Assembly (NCBI GenBank): GCA_008508345.1
Contig: QNGE01003521.1
Span: 1 to 64,000 of the forward strand
From: Paragonimus westermani
Taxonomy: Eukaryota > Platyhelminthes > Trematoda > Plagiorchiida > Troglotrematidae
Direction: 5' to 3'
Length of the DNA: 64,000 bases
Shown: one piece after another, positions 14,601 to 24,989 of the stretch
Position numbering within the stretch: position 1 is the stretch's first letter
How the letters are laid out: the number at the start of each line of letters is the position of its first letter
The notes under the pieces: generated by a model
Told to the model about the DNA's origin: nothing
What the model saw: only the letters and a program-made list of their open reading frames with translations
The model's database searches: none
Made by a program: the position numbers and the translations under genes

Positions 14601-15682
14601 ATAAAAATAGATAGGCGGAGTAATCATTGACATTTTGCTGGAGATCATCGTGGTGGTCACTAGTCGGGTGCGAGTTCCCGCTGGTACATATCTAATGAGT
14701 AGATATCGACAGCCATACAATGCTCAGGTTCAGACCGTGTGTGCCAAACAGTGTCAGTTCCCATCATTCATTTGTCTGCCCAACGTTCAAATTAACTACC
14801 GACTGCTCTCCATACCCACATGTAAATGCATCTGAAGTCTTTTTATAGTTGACAGATCATATTGTGGTACAATTCTCTTGCACAGTCTGAAGGAGATATC
14901 GTATCCTGACAAATATACCCCCTTGAATTTTGTTCTCAGTCTGATCAACACAGTTTCTCAAATTTTGCTCAGCAACCCCTCCCGATTAAGGCGGGCTACA
15001 ATACTGATGCAATTATTCGATTTCAGTTGCTTGCAGATGTGATACACACACAGGTGGACCACAAATCGGTATTAGCAGAAGAATTTGGGTGCTAAAGAAT
15101 TCCTTGATTCTCTGTAGAGAATGTGTAAAAATGGATTCAAATAAGACACCTTTCGTGATGATCAAGCACGTGACCAGTGTCAAACGTTCATTTTAAAAGG
15201 AGCTGGTGGGAATTTTCCGGGCTTGAAGAAACTTTTCTTCTGTTGTGGGTCAAGTCCAGTTACGCGAGGACATATTCAACCAAACGTTCGATTTTCAATT
15301 TTGCTGATACCAGTGGTGGTAGAAGAAAAGCTTGAGAGTTTTGCCAAAATACCAACCAATTAATCACTTCGTAGGTCAGACTTAACTGTTTAACGCCAGC
15401 GCCAGATAGAAAGTGGCTGGATTACTGTGTCCGGAAAACAGTTTGTGTTCTCTTGCTCTTCTGAAGCGACGGAGTGTGGTGGTAACACTTCAGAGGAAAG
15501 AGAACTGGTTCGATCGAAACATGTGTTCTCAACAAATATGTCACAGGGCGAAAGGTGCTTGATGCTGATGAGCTTGGTTAAGGTTATATGGCAAGCAACA
15601 ACGTATTTGAATATTACTGAGGAGTATTCGGAGATTATTCTTCACAAGCCAAAGTGGTTGAGTGTTCTCATATGATAATTTA
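11625..15682. other. No supported gene; one weak exon candidate at 14485
   Basis: Several 75-106-codon frames overlap on both strands at 13235-13742 without family resemblance. The stretch 14485-14566 could encode a single hydrophobic helix and is discussed as a possible first exon of the four-TM gene, with low support. Confidence 0.4.
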
Positions 15683-15875
15683 GCAGTGTGACTTTAACGG
15701 CACAATTGCCTTATGATAGCCCGATCGGAGTTTTAGCCCCCGCTTTGGCAAGATTGTGCACTACTGACCGGTTCTAACAAGTCTGGTAGATTACGTAGAA
15801 AGGCTGGCCGGAAGATCTATCCAGACGCTTTGGCTGAGATTAAATGTGAATGATTTTCAACTTGAAACTTTTAAA
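15683..15875 (+). mobile_element. tRNA-headed SINE copy (family A), decayed
   Basis: Sense orientation. It runs from a decayed A-box (ACGGCACAATTGCC) through GCACTACTGACCGG, GGCTGGCCGGAAGATCTATC and GATTAAATGTGAATGATT to TCAACTTGAAA. Confidence 0.65.
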
Positions 15876-16124
15876 TTCTGTTTTAAAAAAGCAAAGATCA
15901 ATAAAGAATAGGTGAGAAGACATTCATTGTTAAGGGGATTACTAAGAGGACAAACCTGTGATAATCGTTTCCAGATTCCCATGGGATTCATAAGAAGTCA
16001 GTTATGCGAACAGTTGTTTTCGGTAATTCTCATCGGGCTTTTACAATTACATAGGGTACATGCGTTTTATATAGGAAAAACTGGAGCAAGTCAGATGGGT
16101 CATTAAGATCATAGGCATGGGGCG

Positions 16125-16470
16125 GATGACAGTCTATTGGAGGGGGATGGGAGTGTTGGCGAATGTGTTACACTGTTACGCGTGCCGGCCGTGAGATATG
16201 CAGTCGTCGGTGTCAATTGGTTCACGCTTGTCTGAGTTTCAAGTGGCTGTGAAATAGTTGGCCAAGGGAGATGTAGAGTTTGCACGAACTGTTTTTGGGC
16301 ACACAGACAGGGGTTGTAGAGTCTGATGGCAACAGCCTCGGCCGTTGATAACAGTCGCAACCTGACAGCTCTGGAGTGGGATTGACGAACCTCGTAGATA
16401 ACTCAGAAGGCTTCATCTGGATCAATTTGGTGACCGGTGTCAATTAAGTGATAAGTTTGTGAGTTTTGTG
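16125..16470 (-). mobile_element. C-terminal fragment of a Penelope-like element
   Basis: The minus strand reads QTYHLIDTGHQIDPDEAF at about 16450-16400, a stop, and IYEVRQSHSRAVRL. It continues with RLLSTAEAVAIRLYNPCLC and QKQFVQTLHLPWP (about 16365-16265). The H-x3-T-G-H, E-A-x-A-I-R and C-x-Q-K-x-F-V-Q motifs, ending in L-P-W-P, resemble the GIY-YIG-type C-terminus of Penelope-like retroelements of flatworms. Only this end is recognisable. A GIY-YIG tail from another retroelement class is possible but less likely. Confidence 0.55.
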
Positions 16471-18273
16471 GCTTATACAAATATTCCCTTATTTCCTGTG
16501 GACTTGCTGTCATAAGGTGACCAAATCAGACTGAGATAAGGTGATGCTATAGGATTCACCAAACAGAGACTTAGAAGTGGTGTTCTGATTAACAGATACT
16601 GATCAGGAATTGAGAGAAGAATTGTGATAATTCTCATGTTTGACGTAAGAAAACCAAACATCACAATATTTGGAAGCAACGAGGGCACAGTAGCTGGAAA
16701 ATTGACACACAAATCAGTTTTATAGAGCCTCCCTAAAAAAAATGGACCGAGACTGTCAGCAGAGAACGAGGATATGAAAGTCTCTTAGGCCAGGTCAAAC
16801 TCTGCTAACATTAAAATGTTTCTGTCAAGTGCTTCGCAGTTACCAACTGGAAAGTCAGTATGAAGTCATACTCTTCTGACTCATAACACCCAGTGGTAAG
16901 GTTGGAGTACGCTACGTAAGATTACACACAAATAAGCGTTTGATCACATATTACCTTCAGAACAAATATTTCGTGTTTTCATTCAGTCAATCGAATGCAG
17001 TATTTTAAAAATCGATTCATGGCTGTTGAAGGAAGTGCTCATGTTTCTGTGGACCGAATTTGAGAGTGACAGGCAGATTTTATGAAAATATCGACCAAAG
17101 ACCGTCGTGGTGGATATACAAAACTAAGACTTTTGGCATCACTCAGTAAACTGCCATAGTAAGACTTCAAACCTCATAACCGAAGCGTTAGTTTCGGGAT
17201 GTTTTGTAGGCACATTAAGTTGCTTCTTGATAAGATACCAACGGGAAAACATTTGGACCTTGAAACATTTATCTCCGACTATCCCCCTTAAATAAAGTTT
17301 AGAAGAAACATTTGCTCTGAAGGATGAAGGATGTACAAAAATACAATATTTTTTGTCATGAATAGTCGTTCATATTATTTGCTCACTTAGTGACCTATGA
17401 GAGATGAACTAATGTTTACATATGAGATCCTTCACAAACATGATCACTTAATGTAAAGCGTACATGTACTTGGTACAAATCATAACCTCAGGAATAGCTC
17501 ACTGGATTTATAGCATCAGTTGGACCTTCTAATTTTTTAGAAGACATTCCTTCGACTTCCCAGTGTGGTTAATCCCAAACATGCTAGCGAACTTTTTCAT
17601 AACAGTGTCATTAATTAACAACTTCAGGTATGGGTACACGAATTCAGAATTCTTACTAAACGTTTTCGATTAATCAACCATGCGTTATCATGACTGCTGT
17701 CAATGTTTTACTGCTTTTAGTTGTTATTTTCATGCTAAGGTTTGCTTAAAATGTGCTTGAAAAGACTTACCCCAGGTTTTCTGCTTGTTTTAAATCATTA
17801 TGTTCTTAGGCTCTACGTTTTTCCATTGGTTGGGTGCATCTTTCGCAGGCTACTTTTCCAAAATGATCTCATCAACAAGACTTAGCCCTCCTGCTTTCTG
17901 TAACCCTCACATTTTCAAAGGATTTTGTTGTGACTGAAAAACGAAATACGTTCTTATCAGGCTTGGTTCCTCAACAAGTTGGAAATTCTATCTTTTATTG
18001 ATTGACTGACCTCCGTCGCACCACTCAATTGACAGTCTACATTGCTGATAGTTACGACCGGATGTGATTGAATGATATGGACACAAGACGTGTATGTTAA
18101 CAGTAAACCGAATTCAGTTAGCAGCTAGGGCAGGGAAAATGAAGAACACAGAGGGAAGAATGAATTATTTACGTTACTATTTTGCGTAACTGTTGACATG
18201 GTTACCGACGGTGGTCGATTATTGAGGCTCACAAGTGAAGTTTATAATTTTTCACGTCGAAAAGCCTACTAAC
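16471..18273. other. No supported gene
   Basis: AT-rich, with short frames only. A 19-residue hydrophobic frame starts at 17691 but has no usable donor. Confidence 0.5.
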
Positions 18274-18398
18274 TACTCGTCAGTAAGCCTTCGCATTCAC
18301 ATAGACTTTCCAGCCAGTGAAGGCTGCGATCAAATGTGAGTGATGGTTAACTTGAAGATAAACCAAATCCCCGACTACTCATCAGTACTCGTCAGTAA
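18274..18398. mobile_element. 5'-inverted (twin-primed) SINE copy with 14-bp target duplication
   Basis: TACTCGTCAGTAAG occurs exactly at 18274-18287 and 18385-18398. Between them, 18288-18317 is the SINE segment GCATTC...AGACTTTCCAGCCAG in reverse orientation. The rest (from TGAAGGCTGCGATCAAATG to CCCCGACTACTCATCAG) is the SINE 3' half in forward orientation. The two segments adjoin on the SINE consensus with an overlap of only about 6 bp (GAAGGC). That is the expected product of LINE-mediated twin priming. Confidence 0.8.
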
Positions 18399-18929
18399 GT
18401 TTGAAAAAGCGTTTTGTCCGTTTCAACCCTGGATTACCGAGGACAGAAAACTGAACAGTCAACGCGTATAGCACGTTGTATATATGCAGGTGTGATCCAA
18501 GTTCATTAAGGTCGAACCGAATACAGCCTGGCCGATTTTTTAAGCTAAACAGTTTATATATACTCTAACTGACTATCATGTGATGTTTAATTAAATGAAT
18601 TGTCGAAGATAAGGGCTTGTCATATCGATTACTCTAAAGGTCCAGCTAATTCAACCTCATTTCCAAACAAATTGTTTGATTTCATGTCACAAATCTTTGT
18701 TCGCCATCCCACCGAACTTGTCACCCAGAACACTGTAAATTGATTGCCATAGAACAGTTTCATGTATATGCTATTTTACAGATCGTCTGGAAATCTCCAC
18801 TAATTACCAGCATTTTGTAATCAAGACGACAACATTTGTCGTTTTGAATACCACAATCTCCTCTGTTTCGGTTAAAAAGTGTCCCAACAAATGTCTTGTT
18901 TGGAACTATTTCAAAAAGAGAAGAATTAT

Positions 18930-19445
18930 TGTAGCGAGAAGACGTTCGATAAGGCACAACCTTTATTGTCCAATACGCTAGTCCCTCATGCCACACGCGC
19001 GCTCGCGTTTGTTAGTCATCATTCCGGACCACAACACCCCCCCAGGTTTCCGCTCACGCATCGTGTGCACTTCTGCCCGGTTTATGTGCGTGATCGGCTT
19101 CGTCTATCGAGGGGTTTTCTGCCTGCCATTTTTCGTTGATCGATGGCTCTTCCGGTCGGTCTTGTTCTCCTCCATCTATTTTCGCTGGCTTTTGAACGTA
19201 GTCCACGACTGCTTCACGATATTCTTGCGAATGTTGGAATAATCCCGTCTCCGATTTCGTCGTCCGCCCTCTTCTCCCTGCCATGTATCGCCCGTTGGTT
19301 CGATCCAATCGAGCGATGACTCATCCGGTTGCCCCCGCCGTCCCCGATCCGCTCGTTGTGGGGTTTTGAACGTGCCTTCTCTCCACGTCGAGGTATTCTA
19401 CCGAGTGTTGGAATACCCACACCTCCGGCCTGAGTATCCACCACA
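18930..19445 (-). mobile_element. Solo LTR with 4-bp target duplication TTAT
   Basis: This 516-bp GC-rich block starts TGTAGCGAGAAG and ends GTATCCACCACA on the plus strand, so it has TGT...ACA ends. It is flanked by TTAT at 18926-18929 and TTAT at 19446-19449. On the minus strand it carries TTGGACAATAAAGG, whose AATAAA (plus-strand 18962-18967) would act as the poly(A) signal, and it ends in CTCGCTACA. A 4-bp duplication is usual for Gypsy-type integrases. No internal coding region follows on either side, so this is a solo LTR left by recombination. The open frames at 18988-19444 are chance frames in the LTR. Confidence 0.85.
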
Positions 19446-19449
19446 TTAT

Positions 19450-20410
19450 GACGAACAGTTCTCCTTGTTCAATCTTCACCATGCTAATATATGTGTATTC
19501 ATTTATTTATCAAATAACTCTGGGAGCTACAGAGGAAAAAAACGTTTTCATCGGTTAATTATGTAAAACTCGAAGCGTTCTGCATCTCGAAAGCTAATCA
19601 TTGCCGAGAGATTTTGGTACTGGTTACAATTCGTGTCCCACCGAATGGAGCTCGGCTTTGTTTCCGGCAGAGATGTTACTTTGGAACTGGTACATTTACA
19701 CATCTTGATGATATGTAACAGGGGTATGTAACCAACTGATGTAACTATCATGTATAGTTAAAATGATCTGCACGGGTCATGGATCCTTCTTAGCAATGAG
19801 AGATGCATGTGATCTCAGCCACTTGACGTTTATAAGTGCTTGAATTTGTTATTCTGATGATCCTCAAGGCCATCTGTCAAATGATTCACGCGACAATTTG
19901 TCTAGTGATTATTTTAGTTCTAGGACGGCTATTCGACAGTAAGGTATTACGCACATGACACGTAATTGGTCTCAACAGTTTAGTTTGTATTTCAGACCCA
20001 AGTACACCGCACTGTTGTTGGGCTGCCACTTATTGCGACAGCCAGAGGCAAGTGACTGGTAAAACTGCTATGCTGGCAAACAAACTCGAGTGTTCGGTCC
20101 TTAGAAGGACCAATAACCTTATAGTGTAATGTTAACCCTAACAAATCGAAAAGATTAACAGTCTGTGATCCAAACATTTTTACTTCCAGAACATGGATTG
20201 TTAGCCATTTATTGATGCTTCATGAAAGGTGCACAGCCGAGATCCACACAAACGTCTGTGATGTTTTCATTTAGGCTTCAAACTGCCGATCTGTCAGCAT
20301 TTTACCTATTCCTCTGTAAAATACCAGATTAGAGCATGCTTTTACGCCTCCCATTTTCCTTGTTTAATTTCCATTCATTGTGTTCAATCTTTACATTCTA
20401 TGTTTTTCAG
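19450..20410. other. Probable intron upstream of the 20411 exon
   Basis: No gene or repeat is recognised. The last 70 bp become pyrimidine-rich (TTTACATTCTATGTTTTTCAG), as expected before an acceptor. Confidence 0.5.
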
Positions 20411-20503
20411 CGGAAAATCTTACTTACAGTGGATTTTGGAAACGGTGTAACTATGTCAATCAAACTTGTGAATCAACCATTCCATTTTTCGCCCAACGAA
20501 CTG
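20411..20503 (+). CDS. Internal exon, first extracellular loop of a PMP22/claudin-family protein
   Basis: This 93-nt exon is bounded by a TTTTTCAG acceptor and a GTGAGT donor at 20504. It encodes ENLTYSGFWKRC followed by NYVNQTCESTIPFFAQRT. The G-F-W-x-x-C...C pattern is the hallmark of the first extracellular loop in the PMP22/EMP/claudin superfamily (usual form G-L-W-x-x-C). Two N-glycosylation sequons are present (NLT, NQT), as expected of an exposed loop. The exon starts with two bases of a split codon and ends with one base, so both of its junctions are phase 1. Its final g joins the first two bases of 39394-39543 to make Gly. The family role is in membrane organisation or cell contacts; the specific role here is unknown. 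The call rests on motif, splice sites and frame together. Confidence 0.75.
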
Positions 20504-21244
20504 GTGAGTTTGAGAACAAATTGCAATTGATCTTGGAAATGTTACGGTTTGCTGATCGATTACTACCGGATTTGGAAATCATAAGCTGAAGTCTAGACAT
20601 CATAGGTGAAAAAGTACATATTATGAAAAATAATTAATTTCATCTGTTTTGCAATGACTAGCTGCAGTAGCAACAGGTTTACTAGCTCAGAGGTAAATGT
20701 GATCGATCGGATGACTATTGTCCGGACATCACTTACAATTGGTTGCATTCTTCACAGTCGGACGAAAGTTCTCAATCAGCCCTCCTTAAAAACGGCTTCC
20801 GACTCAAGTTTTCCTCTTATTTATCGACAAGTGACAGAGAATTTCAAGTGAAACTTCTCCCTAAAAACTTCCTGACTTCTGCGACGTGAATACTCACTAC
20901 TCTTGACACTCCGCAAATGCTTCATATACGTCAGTGGCTGGTGTCTGCCAATCTATGTGTGAATATGGCAAAGCTGCTATCCTTCATTTTAATTGATCCC
21001 AAATCCGCTTTATTTGTCAGCAATAAGAATACCAGTCAATAAGTTTGATTATTGCTGTGATTTCAACAAGAACAGAAGCCCTTGTTTTGTTCACCGGTTG
21101 GAATTACCAGGATACGTACTGTCTTCATTTGAGCCGATCTGGCAGCTGCAGAATTACTCACAAATTAATGTGGCTAAGCGTTTGCGTATAGTAATTCAGT
21201 TATGCCAAATGTAAGGTAAATGGTCGACATCAATACCGCACGAA

Positions 21245-21380
21245 ACGTGGTCAAAGTTCTAGTCCTGATGGTTGCAAAACTATGCACTACTGGCGAGTTC
21301 TAACAAAAAGGAAACTCGAGAGTAGCACATCTTTCTGGTGAGGACTGACTGAAAAACGTAACGAAGTGCAACTGCCGAAG
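21245..21380 (+). mobile_element. Decayed SINE family A copy
   Basis: Sense blocks GATGGTTGCAAAACTATGCA, CTACTGGCGAGTTCTAAC, GGAAACTCGAGAGTAGCAC and GAGGACTGACTG align in order with the family. The head is mostly lost. Confidence 0.5.
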
Positions 21381-22076
21381 TCAACCATGTACGCTGTTTA
21401 ATTCATAATCCATATTTTGTTTTTGTAAATACACTTCAGTAATCCGTTGTATTACTCGGATGTGGAGGCAAACAATGAAGGGTGTTAAGTTACAACAATC
21501 AACAACCTGAAGTGTATATCAGCAACTGAAAACGTTACTCGTTAATAGAAAGTGTTGTGTTGCTTCCGTCTACTTCAATTACAAATCGACGAGACGCTCA
21601 TAGCGCGATGGTAGCAATTCGTTTAGTCCCATCTGCTACGGTTCACAGCAAACTTCGAATACAACGAGTTAGTGAATAACAGACCAACGATTCAGTCTAT
21701 CAGAATTAATTGTACGAAGTTGAACTGATATTATTTACTGGCATAATACACAAGTTAACTGGGGAAATATGTTGACTTATTGATTAACTAAGTTGTGCGG
21801 TCACTATATGTTTTTTCCAGTTGACTGTGCCGAAGGCTTGGTCATCCATTCTGTCAAATGTTCAAACATACGCTAAAGTGAGCCACGTTTCTTGCTGTCC
21901 AAGTAAATATCACTGCATTTGCAGTTAAACTGATGGGACACAACAGGTCGACAAAATTCTGTCATTGCACCTCGATCGAAACTTCTTATTTGTGAAGCTC
22001 GCATTTTGAACAGCCAGATTAGCTAAGACCACTCCACTAAATATGGAATAAGCAGTGGGTGTACTATTCATACTCT

Positions 22077-22102
22077 TCATCATCATCATCATCATCATCA
22101 TC
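22077..22102. repeat. (ATC)n microsatellite
   Basis: About eight trinucleotide units next to an ambiguous base at 22103. It forms the 3' tail of the adjacent LINE fragment. Confidence 0.9.
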
Positions 22103-22510
22103 NTCTGTCCACCTCGCACCTTACACCAGTCGATCGCAGTGTCAGCGAATAGTTCTCGGTGTAGAAGGTGACTAGCTGGCATCCTTAATACATGACCTAA
22201 CCATCTAAGCCTGGGCAAACGTAGAAATTGAACAGAAGAACTTGTTTGGCAATCACTATCCAACACCCGCTTCCTAGCCTCTTCGTTACTTACACGCTGG
22301 TGCCACCCGATACGAGCGACTGAACGCAGACATCAGTGATCAAATACTTGAAGACGGTTCAGGTCTTCTACCCGGAGCTGCCAGGTTTCGCTACCGTAAA
22401 GTAACACTACTCATACTGACTGTTGTTGAACATTCATTCTATCGAATATGGCTTTAATGGCACAGTGATCAACATACTCAGTTCACGGGTACTAAGACCA
22501 CAGTTAAACG
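22077..22510 (-). mobile_element. 3' fragment of an RTE/SR2-like LINE ending at a GAT/ATC microsatellite
   Basis: The minus strand encodes the LINE C-terminus: VLLYGSETWQLRVEDLNRLQ, then RIGWHQRVSNEEARKRVLDS, then LPRLRWLGHVLRMPASHLLH, and WCKVRGGQ. The same segment appears, more decayed, at 25010-25300, so these are two copies of one family. The coding region runs straight into a trinucleotide run (plus-strand CAT/ATC, 22077-22102). RTE-clade elements characteristically end in short tandem repeats. The copy is truncated at its 5' end, and one base (22103) is undetermined. Confidence 0.85.
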
Positions 22511-24989
22511 CACGGTCCTGGCAAGGATGTATATTAACGTTGGGATCATCAGCAGTATGCAATGTATGCTAATGTATAACTGACGTTGTGTTGAGCGTTA
22601 ATAAAAGGGCACAGATTAAGGAAAGTGCCGTGAAGATAAAAGCAGCTGAACAGTTTTTTTCTTTCGGTAATATCAAAGATCATGGGGATGAGTCAGAATG
22701 AGGTTGTGTTCCTGATTGAACATAACCCAATAGCAAGTGAATGAGCGACTTACGTGGTGTTAAAACCTTGGAGGCAGCGTTTATTGAAAGAAGTGAAGAT
22801 CTGCCTGGATAATGGAGCAACTGGTCGGTTCTGTCAAAAACGAAGCCGAAACCTGGTTGATCAGACTGCCGACGAATATGCAGAAGTCACAATTAACTGA
22901 GTGCTGTTCAATACATATCCACGGATTCCTTGACTGCTCACCTGTGCTTAACTGTTATATGCTGCCGCATCGGTCAAGGGCTGCTTAAAGTAAATGAACT
23001 TCTTATAGACCCAATGACTGCCTATTTATTTGTGAATGAGCCACTTAATTGAAGATATATATCACGACGGTTAACAAGTGAACAAACCGAAAAAATGTCA
23101 CATATTTACAATGAACCGTTTTGGAGAAAGAGGTAAGTAACCGTCTTAAGTGATCTCCGTGGTTGGTAAATGTACCACAAAGGTCGGAGCTATCTCAGTT
23201 CCAGGTTGGCCAGCCTAATTTCGAGCGCTTCTGTGGTGGACACAATGTGACCAATGATCACTTTGGATTGATGAGAAAGTTAAGAGTTGATTGACTGAAA
23301 GAATAGTTCTGGTGGATTCAAGTAACCAACAAAACCGATTTAAACTGCACCCAGAAGGAAGTCTCATCCCCACTTGATGGCTCTTATGTGCATTTGTGTG
23401 ACTTACGCAATCTGGTTCACAGTAACATGTAAATTAGTGATGTGGAGAAGAACATTACGTGATCATAAAGCATGTCTCGTGTTTGCGAACAGACAATCAT
23501 GGTGACGTCCTCAAAAATATCTAACCATATACCAGTTGAAAGTCATACGCAGGAACTTTCCGGTCAGCCCTCTTTTAGACAGAAAAACTAACTTGAATTC
23601 TGGTCACGATAGAGTTCATTAGTAGCCAGTGTTCTTGTTTAACTATGCTTGACTGTATAAAATGTCCAGCCTCTATCTGTATGAAAGTAATTAGTTTACA
23701 TGATGCTAGACTACACGAACAAAAATTTAGTATAAACACTACTGTCACTGAAATCGGGAAAACCGATAGGGTTACAAAACCGCACATTTCACTCTTCTTT
23801 AAGCTGATTGAAGTTCGATCGTCCGAAGAGTAACCTTAGAAGAAATCTTTGTTAGGTTTATTGTCAATCTTCTTCTCGGTTAAAAACACAATTCAGAAAA
23901 TCAGTTTGAACAGTTAACCGTCCCCCTGTCCAAAACTGTCTGATAGAATTTTTGGCAGCTTACTGTCATTTTTGTTTGCTTAGACATTTTTTTAATACAA
24001 AATATTTTCTAGTTCACGTATTGCTGAATAACTGAAGGAGGGTTATGTGCTAATTTTTGGTTATTTACTTATAATCCGCCCCAAAAAACCACGAAATTTT
24101 CATAATTTAACGATGACTCTTGAACAATTGTTTCATTTCAAGTATAAAACTTTTTTCAAATCAGACTAGACGGTTACTGTTTATGAAGTGGTTAAGGCGA
24201 ACATGTTATGAGTAGTTATGCCACGGTTTTATCATGGTAACTGACTTTAAAAGTCAGAACGTGAGTGTTTAATCGAATCCCAAAAGAGTCTTTAGCGTAT
24301 ACGATTCCATGGCGACTGTTCTGTTAATTACAGTCAGTAACTCCAAGATTATTTTCCGTATCGTCAAGTTGGCAGTAAGCTTTTTTTCAATAACCAAACA
24401 ACTTGCACTAGCAATCATTTTACTGAGTTCTCCTTGAAACATCTTGGGAAAAGAACATTGGAATTTTGACAAATCTATCCAATCACTTTATGGAACCATC
24501 TACTATATTGTGTTTCAGTCCAACCTTATCGCAGGTTGTACATTTGATATCATTTGTTTAAAAAATAAACTTTCCAGCTACAATAAACAAATGAAAATTC
24601 CCAAATAACATAACCTTAGTGAATCAATGATGAAAAAAGTTATGCAAAGGGACGACAGTTGCCAGAGCTAACATGAGCTAACAGAAAATACAAACTGAGA
24701 AGAAACAAGCCCTGATTAACAAAACAAATACATCTAAATTCGAACACTTAGCATCCAGTCGCAAAGAAACAGTTTAGCTTTAAAGAAATGTGAGACGTTA
24801 TCAGTAGGTTTCCGCCACTCCGCATCATTCAATTCAGAGACAATGTGTTCAAAGGAAGGCAGCTTTTAAGCCACCGAGCCTGATTATCCATCATCCCACT
24901 TAAAATCTCCAGTCACTTATCGTATGAGCCATGGAGGCCTTAGCCTAATAGACATACTCAGTCTAAAGTGAGGAGTTTAGTCATTTTGT

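Noticed and set aside
17691..17750. Hydrophobic frame MTAVNVLLLLVVIFMLRFA as the missing TM1 exon
   Set aside because: It ends in a stop with no usable splice donor before it (only AAG|GTTTGC).
18988..19444. Overlapping 76-86-codon frames on both strands in a GC-rich block
   Set aside because: The block is a solo LTR with TGT...ACA ends and TTAT duplications; the frames follow from its base composition.
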